Shown here piece by piece: positions 53,175 to 64,000 of a DNA stretch of 64,000 bases (position 1 is its first letter; each line of letters starts with the position of its first letter). The translations under genes and the position numbers were made by a program. Origin of the DNA: Streptomyces sp. HUAS YS2 (lineage in GTDB: Bacteria > Actinomycetota > Actinomycetes > Streptomycetales > Streptomycetaceae); NCBI RefSeq assembly GCF_033343995.1, contig NZ_CP137573.1:3939001-4003000 (forward strand), read 5' to 3'. The notes below the pieces were generated by a model that worked only from the letters and a program-made list of their open reading frames with translations, was not told the DNA's origin and ran no database searches.

Positions 53175-53215
53175 ACACCCCTCCGGACCGCGTTTCCGCA
53201 GGTCGGGAGGGGTGT
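53175..53215 (-). terminator. Terminator of tRNA-Ala
   Basis: A 10-bp stem (53175-53184 and 53206-53215), extended inside by 4 bp after a mismatch, is followed by TTTT on the minus strand directly after the tRNA. Confidence 0.75.
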
Positions 53216-53221
53216 AAGAAG

Positions 53222-53294
53222 TGGAGCCTAGGGGAGTCGAACCCCTGACATCTGCCATGCAAAGACAGCGCTCTACCAACTGAGCTAAGGCCCC
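53222..53294 (-). tRNA. tRNA-Ala (anticodon TGC)
   Basis: The minus strand gives a 73-nt class I tRNA beginning GGGGCCTTAGCTCAGTTGG, with anticodon loop containing TGC, T arm AGGGGTTCGACTCCCCT and discriminator A. CCA is not encoded. Confidence 0.96.
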
Positions 53295-53461
53295 GAAAGG
53301 GATGACGTCCGCTCGGTCAGGTGTACCGGGCGGCGCCGCAGACCAGAGTACCGGGTCACCCCCGGTATCCCGCAAAAGGATTGGGGCTCCCGGTGTGCGA
53401 CCACTCTCCGTAAGATGCTTGCGAGGTTCGCAGTGGCGAACCGCAGGGATGGGGAGAAGCA

Positions 53462-54010
53462 ATGGATGCAGCGCAGCAGGAAGCCACGGCAAGAGCCAGA
53501 GAGCTTCAGCGCAGTTGGTACGGAGAGCCGCTGGGGGCGCTCTTCCGCCGGCTGATCGACGACCTCGGGCTGAACCAGGCCCGGCTGGCGGCCGTACTCG
53601 GACTCTCCGCGCCCATGCTGTCCCAGCTCATGAGCGGCCAGCGGGCGAAGATCGGCAACCCTGCCGTCGTCCAGCGGGTCCAGGCCCTGCAGGAGCTCGC
53701 CGGCCAGGTCGCCGACGGCAGCGTGAGCGCCGCCGAGGCCACCGACCGGATGGACGAGATCAAGAAGTCGCAGGGCGGCTCGGTCCTGACCGGCACCAGC
53801 CAGACGACGAACAGCTCAGGCGCGCCGACCGTGCGCCGCGTGGTCCGCGAGATCCAGTCGCTGCTCCGCTCCGTCGCGGCGGCCGGCGACATCATCGATG
53901 CCGCGGACTCCCTCGCCCCGACACACCCCGAGCTGGCAGAGTTCCTCCGGGTGTACGGGGCCGGCCGGACGTCGGACGCGGTCTCGCACTACGAGTCGCA
54001 CCAGAACTGA
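53462..54010 (+). CDS. XRE-family DNA-binding protein
   Basis: The 182-residue protein has an HTH around LNQARLAAVLGLSAPMLSQL (about 36-55), a helical middle and a Ser/Thr-rich segment (about 108-120), then a C-terminal helical region. It ends 49 nt before a Ser/Thr kinase gene on the same strand. The pair is probably cotranscribed, and the Thr/Ser-rich loop may be a kinase target. Its regulon is unknown. Confidence 0.82.
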   Translation: MDAAQQEATARARELQRSWYGEPLGALFRRLIDDLGLNQARLAAVLGLSAPMLSQLMSGQRAKIGNPAVVQRVQALQELAGQVADGSVSAAEATDRMDEIKKSQGGSVLTGTSQTTNSSGAPTVRRVVREIQSLLRSVAAAGDIIDAADSLAPTHPELAEFLRVYGAGRTSDAVSHYESHQN

Positions 54011-54059
54011 GACGGCACGACAACCGAGACGACGGCACGACGGGAGCGGGCGCAGCGCA

Positions 54060-55388
54060 ATGGGTGAGGTCTTCGCTGGTCGGTACGAGCTGATCGACCC
54101 GATCGGACGCGGTGGCGTCGGCGCGGTGTGGCGTGCCTGGGATCACCGGCGGCGCCGCTACGTGGCCGCGAAGGTGCTCCAGCAGAGCGACGCGCACACG
54201 CTACTGCGTTTCGTCCGCGAGCAGGCACTGAGGATCGACCACCCGCACGTCCTCGCCCCCGCCAGCTGGGCCGCGGACGACGACAAGGTGCTGTTCACCA
54301 TGGATCTGGTGAGCGGCGGGTCGCTGGCGCACGTCATCGGCGACTACGGCCCGCTGCCGCCGCGCTTCGTCTGTGTCCTGCTCGACCAGCTGCTGTCCGG
54401 TCTGGCCGCGGTGCACGCGGAGGGGGTCGTGCACCGCGACATCAAGCCGGCGAACATCCTGCTGGAGGCCACCGGAACCGGGCGGCCGCATCTGCGGCTG
54501 TCCGATTTCGGCATCTCCATGCGCAAGGGCGAGCCGCGGCTCACCGAGACGAACTACGTGGTGGGGACGCCCGGTTACTTCGCTCCCGAGCAGATGATGG
54601 GCGCGGAGCCGGACTTCACCGCGGACCTGTTCGCGGTGGGCCTGGTGGCCCTCTACCTCCTCCAGGGCACCAAGCCCGACTCCCAGGCCCTCGTCGACTA
54701 CTTCCTGACGCACGGCACGCCCGGCGCCCCGCAGGGCATCCCGGAGCCGCTGTGGCAGGTGCTCGCGGGGTTGCTCCAGCCCGACCCGCAGGCCAGGTTC
54801 CGGTCCGCCACCGGCGCCCGCAAGGCGCTGACCACGGCGGTCGAGATGCTGCCGGACGCCGGTCCGGACGAGGAGCCGGTCGAGGTCTTCGACCAGATCG
54901 GTCCGCTGCCCGCCGGCTTCGGCCCGGAGGGCCCGGCCGCCGCCGCGCCCGTACCGGACGCCGCCCCCGCGCCGGACACCGCGCCTGACCCGTCCGAGAC
55001 GGGCAGCTTCCACCTGCCGCCGCCGCCCGCGCAGCAGCCGCAGCTTCAGCCCCATTCCGCCCAGACGGCTCCCACGTCCCCCTACGCGGCGCCCGCGTCC
55101 GCCCCCACCCAGCTCTCGGCGCCGTCCCCCGCGCACCCGCTCTCCCCCCATGCAGCCGCGCCCGACTTCGCCCAGGCCCCGACGTCCGCCGTGCCGTCGA
55201 TGCAGCCCCCGACGCGCCAGTACACGGCGCACGCCCCCGTCGTGCCCGCCCAGAGCGCGGCCCCCGTGCCTGTGCCGGCGGCGACCCCGGCAACACGACC
55301 GGGACCGCCCCCGAAGGTGGCGATCCCGGTGCTGATCGTCGCGCTGGTCTGCCTGGCCGTCGGCATCTGGGCCCTCACCCAGGCCTGA
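54060..55388 (+). CDS. Ser/Thr protein kinase with C-terminal membrane anchor
   Basis: The 442-residue protein has an N-terminal kinase domain (loop GRGGVGAV, K38, HRDIKPAN with D127, DFG at 149-151), a long Pro/Ala-rich linker (about 290-415) and a single membrane helix at the extreme C-terminus (about 419-439), with no extracellular sensor. It is therefore a tail-anchored kinase that must sense cytosolic signals. It follows an XRE regulator. The stop codon lies in a 15-bp tandem repeat. Confidence 0.9.
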   Translation: MGEVFAGRYELIDPIGRGGVGAVWRAWDHRRRRYVAAKVLQQSDAHTLLRFVREQALRIDHPHVLAPASWAADDDKVLFTMDLVSGGSLAHVIGDYGPLPPRFVCVLLDQLLSGLAAVHAEGVVHRDIKPANILLEATGTGRPHLRLSDFGISMRKGEPRLTETNYVVGTPGYFAPEQMMGAEPDFTADLFAVGLVALYLLQGTKPDSQALVDYFLTHGTPGAPQGIPEPLWQVLAGLLQPDPQARFRSATGARKALTTAVEMLPDAGPDEEPVEVFDQIGPLPAGFGPEGPAAAAPVPDAAPAPDTAPDPSETGSFHLPPPPAQQPQLQPHSAQTAPTSPYAAPASAPTQLSAPSPAHPLSPHAAAPDFAQAPTSAVPSMQPPTRQYTAHAPVVPAQSAAPVPVPAATPATRPGPPPKVAIPVLIVALVCLAVGIWALTQA

Positions 55389-55445
55389 GCCCGGGTGGCC
55401 CGAGCCCGGGTGGCCTGAGCCCGGGTGGCTCGAGCCCGGGCCGGC
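55386..55445. repeat. 15-bp tandem repeat, about four copies
   Basis: The unit TGAGCCCGGGTGGCC recurs at 55386, 55401, 55416 and (diverged) 55431, each with a CCCGGG palindrome. The first copy contains the stop codon of the kinase gene; the array fills most of the gap to the convergent gene. Confidence 0.82.
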
Positions 55446-55466
55446 TGCCGTGTGGCCGGCCCTGGG

Positions 55467-56801
55467 CTACCAGGAGTTCGGCGGCCCGTACTGTGCCGGC
55501 TCCGCCGGCGTCCGCGACGCCCGCCGCCGCGCGACGAGCGTCCAGCCGCCGAGGCCCAGCAGCAGCACGACCCCGACGCCGATCCCGGCCGCCGCGACCA
55601 GCTTCATCGTCCCGCTCGTGGCGTCCGCGTCCGAGCCGCTCTGCCCGCTGGCGGCAGCGTCCTGGTCGTCGTCGGTCACCGCGAACGGCCCGGCGTCCCC
55701 GTCGTACCCGGGGCCTTCGTTCGCCTGCCCGGTGACGTTCACCCGCAGCGTCAGCGGCACGGGCTTGTCGCCGTACTCCGCCACCACCTCCGGGCTGAGC
55801 GTGGCCGACAGGTAGTACCAGCCGGCGAACCGCATCGCGCTGGTGCTGGTGTCGGAGTCGAAACGGTTCTCGTACGTGACCGGCGGCTGCGGCTCCAGCG
55901 CCAGCGTCGCCTGCTTCCCGGAGTAGCCCAGCGTCTGCTCGGACACGTGCCCGCGGGCCGGGTTGTCGAGCGACAGCACGAGCGCGTTGCCGACGTACTC
56001 GTCGCCCGCCGTGGCGCTGCCCAACTCGGCGGTGGCGAAGATCTGCTGGCCCCAGTCGACCGGCACCCGGTAGAAGAGCGTCTGGCCGGGCTTGATGTCG
56101 TCGCGCCACTCGCCCTCGCGCAGAGCGGGGGCGTCGTAGTAGCTGGTGCCGCCGGCACGCTTCTTCGGGCCGCCGGCGGGCGGCTGGGGCGAGGCGGACG
56201 GCCAGCTCTCGGGTGCCTTGGTCGGGCCGGCGGCCTTCAGGCGCGGCTCGGTGAGATGGCGGATCTCCAGGCCCCAGTCCTGGGGCGTGGACGTGGACTT
56301 GCTGGTCCGCTCGACCAGCACGTAGTACGCGCCGGGCGACTGACAGCTGCTGCCGCCGTCGGGGTCGATGGCCCGCTCCACGTACGCGGTGATCGGCCGC
56401 GTGTAGCCGGCCGAGCCGAACTGCGCGTCCTCGTAACTGCACTGGGAGCCGGAGCCGTCCTGCAGGCTCACCTTGACCCCGTCGCCGTACTCGGCCTTGC
56501 CGCCGGGCGGCGGCACCACGACGACCGACACGTAGGCGTTGTGCTCGCCGTCGAGATCGACGCGGTAGTAGACCTTGCCGTCCTTCTTGATGGTGTCCCG
56601 GTACACCGACCCCGGCTTCAGCTGCGCCGAGTCCGTCGTCGTCGCCGCGCCCTTCACCCGCTGGGCGGCGTTGTCGTACGTGTACGGGCTCTCGGCCGCC
56701 CGGGCCTGGGCGGGCAGCCCGGCGACCGCGCACAGTGCCGCCACCGCGGCCACGGCCGTGCGGCCCGTGCCGCGCATTCCCCGGGTGCGCTGCGTCCTCA
56801 C
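55467..56801 (-). CDS. Secreted, C-terminally membrane-anchored beta-rich protein
   Basis: The 444-residue protein has a signal peptide (about 1-40, with TAVAAVAALCAVAG), a large extracytoplasmic part with repeated phrases of the type KDGKVYYRVDLDG and PGQTLFYRVPVDWGQ, suggesting two similar beta-sandwich domains, then a Ser/Asp-rich linker and a membrane helix near 398-420 with an Arg-rich end. GTG 56801 overlaps the stop of the small gene upstream (GTGA). I do not recognise a named family with confidence. Confidence 0.75.
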   Translation of the reverse strand: MRTQRTRGMRGTGRTAVAAVAALCAVAGLPAQARAAESPYTYDNAAQRVKGAATTTDSAQLKPGSVYRDTIKKDGKVYYRVDLDGEHNAYVSVVVVPPPGGKAEYGDGVKVSLQDGSGSQCSYEDAQFGSAGYTRPITAYVERAIDPDGGSSCQSPGAYYVLVERTSKSTSTPQDWGLEIRHLTEPRLKAAGPTKAPESWPSASPQPPAGGPKKRAGGTSYYDAPALREGEWRDDIKPGQTLFYRVPVDWGQQIFATAELGSATAGDEYVGNALVLSLDNPARGHVSEQTLGYSGKQATLALEPQPPVTYENRFDSDTSTSAMRFAGWYYLSATLSPEVVAEYGDKPVPLTLRVNVTGQANEGPGYDGDAGPFAVTDDDQDAAASGQSGSDADATSGTMKLVAAAGIGVGVVLLLGLGGWTLVARRRASRTPAEPAQYGPPNSW

Positions 56802-57085
56802 GCGCTTCTCCTCGTCGTCTCCGTGATCGTCGTCCGGGCCGTCGTCCGGTTCGCCGTTCTGCGCCGTACCAGTACGAGCACCGCTCCCGCGATCAGGAAG
56901 ACCGCGCCGCCCGCGACAGCGGCGGCCGCGGTGCCGGTCCATCCTGCCCCGCCCGTCCCTCCGCTGTCTGCGCGGCCGGGCGAATCGTCCCGATCAGTCG
57001 GGGTCGGCTCGTCGGCGAACTCCGCTTCGGAACGCAGCTGCCCGCCCCGGTCCCACTCGTGTCCCCCTTGACCGTGACCACGCAA
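56798..57085 (-). CDS. Small TM protein, possibly the C-terminal remnant of a larger gene
   Basis: The 95-residue reading frame has a hydrophilic start with GGHEWDRGGQLRSEAEFADE, a Gly-rich hinge, one membrane helix (about 52-72) and an Arg/Thr-rich cytoplasmic end. Only a TTG at 57085 could start it, and an in-frame TAG lies six codons upstream. No ribosome-binding site is clear. The layout (extracytoplasmic end piece, hinge, anchor) looks like the tail of a larger cell-surface protein whose front part has been lost. Confidence 0.5.
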   Translation of the reverse strand: MRGHGQGGHEWDRGGQLRSEAEFADEPTPTDRDDSPGRADSGGTGGAGWTGTAAAAVAGGAVFLIAGAVLVLVRRRTANRTTARTTITETTRRSA

Positions 57086-57154
57086 CTTTGCCCCTGCAAG
57101 CTAATCATTTGCGTAGGCGAACTCAAGGGGATCGCTGTCACGGTCCTGAAACAG

Positions 57155-57193
57155 CGGAACCCCGGCCGCTCGAAAAGAGCGGCCGGGGTTCCG
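57155..57193 (-). terminator. Terminator downstream of DLW-39
   Basis: A perfect 17-bp stem (57155-57171 and 57177-57193) with loop GAAAA lies 19 nt after the DLW-39 stop on the minus strand. Confidence 0.83.
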
Positions 57194-57212
57194 TCGGCAG
57201 ACTGTGCGCGTC

Positions 57213-57347
57213 TCACACACCCGAACCTGCGGGCACGGAGTCGGTCGCCTCCGTCCACAGATCCTGCTCGGCGCGATCCGCCTGGATCTGGCGGTACACG
57301 AGGAGCCCGCCGATGGCGGCCAGTGCGACCAGGAGAAGCTTCTTCAC
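57213..57347 (-). CDS. DLW-39 family small membrane protein
   Basis: The 44-residue protein reads KKLLLVALAAIGGLLVYRQI, then a short acidic tail with the DLW motif (EQDLWTEATD) that gives the family its name. It has one membrane helix. DLW-39 proteins are conserved in actinobacteria near gyrA and tRNA-Ile/Ala, function unknown. GTG 57347 has a weak ACGAGG site. Its promoter probably lies at 57390-57425, next to a palindrome. Confidence 0.83.
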   Translation of the reverse strand: MKKLLLVALAAIGGLLVYRQIQADRAEQDLWTEATDSVPAGSGV

Positions 57348-57401
57348 CGCGCGACCTCGTCTTTCCTTGACGTATGAGGACTTCTGGCGCCCGACTATAC
57401 A

Positions 57402-57423
57402 CACCGACCGATACCGATCGGTG
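57402..57423. promoter_or_regulatory. Inverted repeat in the DLW-39 promoter
   Basis: The segment has CACCGA and TCGGTG as outer arms (57402-57407 and 57418-57423) and a 10-bp palindrome ACCGATCGGT (57413-57422). A TATAGT-like -10 box lies beside it on the minus strand. It resembles a TetR-type operator; the regulator is unknown. Confidence 0.4.
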
Positions 57424-57471
57424 ACCTACCTGAGAGCCGGGCGGAGCCCGTTGGGCTCACGGCGGTAAAAC

Positions 57472-57507
57472 GATCGGCCCGGACGGTAAGTTCCGTCCGG
57501 GCCGATC
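57472..57507 (-). terminator. Terminator of tRNA-Ile
   Basis: A perfect 15-bp stem (57472-57486 and 57493-57507) with loop TAAGTT lies just after the tRNA 3' end on the minus strand. Confidence 0.83.
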
Positions 57508-57515
57508 ATTGTCTG

Positions 57516-57589
57516 TGGGGCTAACAGGATTTGAACCTGTGGCCTCATCCTTATCAGGGATGCGCTCTAACCAACTGAGCTATAGCCCC
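57516..57589 (-). tRNA. tRNA-Ile (anticodon GAT)
   Basis: The minus strand folds into a 74-nt tRNA beginning GGGGCTATAGCTCAGTTGG, with anticodon loop CTGATAA giving GAT, T arm ACAGGTTCAAATCCTGT and discriminator A; CCA is not encoded. It lies between DLW-39 and the DUF3566 gene, as in most actinobacteria. Confidence 0.97.
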
Positions 57590-57688
57590 GCCGCGCTTTG
57601 CGGTGTGTGTCCCGCGCGCTGACTCCTGAAGATTAGCGCACGTGGGGGCCAGTCCCAAAATCGGTTCCGGGAGGGCCCCCACCGGCGA

Positions 57689-58333
57689 CTACTCGTCCTC
57701 CGCCAGCGTCAGCTCGACGCCGCCGACGAAGCCGGCCGACAGGTTGTAGATGAATGCGCCCAGCGTCGCCAGCGCCGTGGCCAGCACCACGTCGATCACG
57801 GCGATCACCGAGGTGAACACCAGCACCCGCGGCAGCGACAGGAACGACTGCAGGTCGAAGCCGTTCGACTCGTTGGAGCCGGTCGCCTCGCTGATCGTCC
57901 CGCCGACCGTGGAGAAGACGCCCATGGCGTCCATGACCATCCACAGCACCGACGCCGCGACGACCGTGCAGATGCCCAGCGCGATGGAGAGCAGGAAGCT
58001 CACCTTCATCACCGACCACGGATCGGCCTTGGCCACCCGCAGCCGTGCCTTGCGCGTACGGGGCGTCGTGCGCGCCCCGGTGCGCGGCACCCGCACACCC
58101 GAACCCGAGGTACCGCCCTGGCTCTGCGGGCCCTGCTGGCCCTCCTGGCCCGCGTACGCCTGCGGCGGGTGGTACGGCTGCGCCGCCGGCGCGGCCGCCC
58201 GCTCACCGGGCAGCGGCCCGTTGTTGCCGTATGACACACCGACCCCCTGAGAGTCCGTGGCGGGGCCACGGGCGCCGTTCGCTCCAGCGGCAGCTCCGGC
58301 AGCGGCCGGCCCGGCGCCCATGGCTCCACTCAC
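57689..58333 (-). CDS. DUF3566-family membrane protein
   Basis: The 214-residue protein has a disordered Gly/Ala/Pro/Gln-rich N-terminus (1-95) and a C-terminal domain with two membrane helices (about 108-135 and 168-200), with KARLRVAKADPWSVMKVSFL marking DUF3566. It starts 3 nt after the gyrA stop and is transcribed with gyrBA; the association is widely conserved in actinobacteria. Related mycobacterial CwsA-like roles in cell-shape control have been proposed, but no activity is established for this protein. Confidence 0.88.
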   Translation of the reverse strand: MSGAMGAGPAAAGAAAGANGARGPATDSQGVGVSYGNNGPLPGERAAAPAAQPYHPPQAYAGQEGQQGPQSQGGTSGSGVRVPRTGARTTPRTRKARLRVAKADPWSVMKVSFLLSIALGICTVVAASVLWMVMDAMGVFSTVGGTISEATGSNESNGFDLQSFLSLPRVLVFTSVIAVIDVVLATALATLGAFIYNLSAGFVGGVELTLAEDE

Positions 58334-58336
58334 GCT

Positions 58337-60955
<2,619 letters not shown>

Positions 60956-60996
60956 TGCTGGTCGTCAGTCCTTTCGTACGGTCAGCTGAGACCGAC

Positions 60997-63021
<2,025 letters not shown>

Positions 63022-63458
63022 GAAGCGCCCTTTCTGGCACAGCACAGGCCGTTCTCCGGGCATACGGGAGCGGCTGCGTCGTTCGACATGTTCCGCTGGG
63101 TGGCGGGATTGTCTTCCAGTCTACCGGTACCACGGACAGTCATGGGGGTTTGCCGGTACCTGAATGCGCATGTGCCGCCCTGAGCGGGAGCGAGACGACT
63201 CCCCATATACGGGAAGGGGCTCCAGAGGCCCCTGACGGCCACCGAGCGCTTCGGAGCGTGACCCCCCGTTGTGGGCGGTTGCTTCCGCCGTTGTGGGCAT
63301 ACGTTCCGCTGGGGCGATGGGGGCCCCTGCTCGAGCGAAGCCGAGAGCTTGGGGGAGGGTGGGCACAACGGAACGGCGCCTTCGCGGGCGCCTCCGCCCC
63401 AGCTGCCAGAACCGGCACCATGACGGCGCCGCACTTGAAAAGCCCGGCCGACCGCGCC
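63022..63458. other. gyrB upstream region without genes
   Basis: This 437-nt gap holds the gyrB promoter, an 11-bp direct repeat CCGTTGTGGGC at 63266-63276 and 63288-63298 (start to start 22 bp), and a dispersed palindromic repeat at 63311-63360. No further gene is supported. Confidence 0.7.
63311..63360. repeat. Dispersed Streptomyces palindromic repeat (intergenic copy)
   Basis: GGGGGCCCCTGCTCGAGCG, then AAGCCGAGAGCTTGGGGGAG, resembles the reverse complement of the element at 8266-8327 in bkdC: both combine a CTCCCCCA end, a CGCTTCG-type core and a run of C. It is the usual intergenic setting for this element. Confidence 0.55.
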
Positions 63459-63989
63459 CTACCCGTACGTGTCCCCCGGCCCCACGGACCCCGGCGCCCG
63501 AAACGCCCCGTACCCCCGCCGCGGCCCGGCCGAAGGCCCGAGCACCTTGATCACCCGCACCGTCCCGTGCCCCAGGTCCTCGTTCAGCCGCGCCACCAGC
63601 CGCGGCGCGAGCAGCCGCAGCTGCGTCGCCCACGCCGTCGAGTCGCACTGCACCGTCAGCTCCCGCGCGTCCGGCTCCTCGTCGTACCGGAGCGGCACAC
63701 AGTGCTTCGCGAGGTCCTCGCCGACGATCTGCGGCCAGCGCCCCATGACCCCGCCGACCGCCGCCGGCGTCTCCCAGCCCCGCTCGGTGATCAGCCGGTT
63801 GATCGCCGAACCGAGCGCCATCGGGTCGCGTCCGTCCGCGTGCGCGCCGGAACGCAGCCCACCGCCGCGCCGGGCCTGCTTCTTCTGCTGCGCCGCCGCG
63901 CCCCGCGCCCTCGCCTGCTCCTTCGCGGCGCGCAGCGCGACCCGGGCGAGATCCACACCAGAGGGCTCGGGGGCCGCGGGGCTGTCCAC
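63459..63989 (-). CDS. dciA: DciA/DUF721-family protein (5' end uncertain)
   Basis: The visible 176 residues show the DUF721/DciA profile: a basic, disordered N-terminus (SGVDLARVALRAAKEQARAR), then the compact domain with LGSAINRLITERGWE, VMGRWPQIVGEDLAKHC and VQCDSTAWATQLRLLAPRLV. DciA proteins help load the replicative helicase in bacteria that lack DnaC. GTG 63989 is used, but the frame stays open to the window edge, so the true start may lie beyond 64000. The place between gyrB and recF is the standard actinobacterial one. Confidence 0.83.
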   Translation of the reverse strand: MDSPAAPEPSGVDLARVALRAAKEQARARGAAAQQKKQARRGGGLRSGAHADGRDPMALGSAINRLITERGWETPAAVGGVMGRWPQIVGEDLAKHCVPLRYDEEPDARELTVQCDSTAWATQLRLLAPRLVARLNEDLGHGTVRVIKVLGPSAGPRRGYGAFRAPGSVGPGDTYG

Positions 63990-64000
63990 AGGCTGTGGGG

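Noticed and set aside
51870..53492. A 540-codon minus-strand open frame
   Set aside because: Antisense to the NDH-2-like gene and runs through tRNA-Ala, so it cannot be a conserved protein.
56893..57402. A 169-codon minus-strand frame with a GTG that could encode VVTVKGDTSGTGAG
   Set aside because: It overlaps DLW-39 and a perfect terminator hairpin, and its sequence is low complexity; the frame that ends in GTGA with the next gene is preferred.

Overview
The window is a very GC-rich Streptomyces-type chromosome segment from the conserved core next to the replication origin. The evidence is the gene order gyrA-gyrB-dciA at the right end (recF, dnaN, dnaA and oriC are expected just beyond it), the actinobacterial fhaA-fhaB-pstP-rodA-pbpA-pknB locus, crgA, class E sortases, a Bpa/PafE proteasome activator, frequent GTG starts with GTGA/ATGA stop-start overlaps, and ParB parS and DnaA-box sequences. 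No insertion sequence, prophage, CRISPR array or rRNA gene was seen.

Layout. 1-7.4 kb: end of an FtsX-type permease, the proteasome activator bpa, a quinone oxidoreductase, and a mobA-like / moeA / K+-channel operon with a perfect parS site at the moeA-channel junction. 7.5-23.6 kb: a catabolic island with a branched-chain 2-oxo acid dehydrogenase operon (bkdABC) and its divergent Lrp regulator, paaR-paaH, paaN, an embedded trmH-HTTM-DUF5819 operon, paaABCDE, and an acyl-CoA dehydrogenase behind a KstR-like palindrome. Two identical 18-bp palindromes in front of paaN/paaH and paaA mark the probable PaaR operators. 23.6-30.8 kb: rhodanese, J-domain protein, DUF2252 protein, a MarR-controlled membrane protein, and a two-component system whose kinase carries an unusual extra C-terminal membrane module. 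30.9-39.4 kb: tRNA-Leu(CAG) and the Ser/Thr-phosphorylation and cell-wall growth locus. 39.4-44.1 kb: three class E sortases with pabA embedded, DUF881 and crgA. 44.1-53.3 kb: a DnaA-box cluster between convergent genes, rhomboid protease, cyclophilin, several small conserved proteins, an AhpD-like protein divergent from an HTH-NB-ARC-TPR regulator, an NDH-2-like flavoprotein and tRNA-Ala(TGC). 53.4-64 kb: an XRE protein plus C-tail-anchored Ser/Thr kinase, secreted or anchored proteins, DLW-39, tRNA-Ile(GAT), a DUF3566 protein, gyrA, gyrB and dciA.

The functional themes are aromatic and branched-chain carbon catabolism under local repressors, cell-wall growth and division controlled by phosphorylation, sortase anchoring of aerial surface proteins, and origin-proximal chromosome maintenance. 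The most interesting non-coding signals are the two parS-type sites, the DnaA-box cluster, the repeated combination of DnaA box plus palindrome in the three divergent catabolic promoters, the KstR-like box, and a dispersed palindromic repeat translated in frame inside bkdC.
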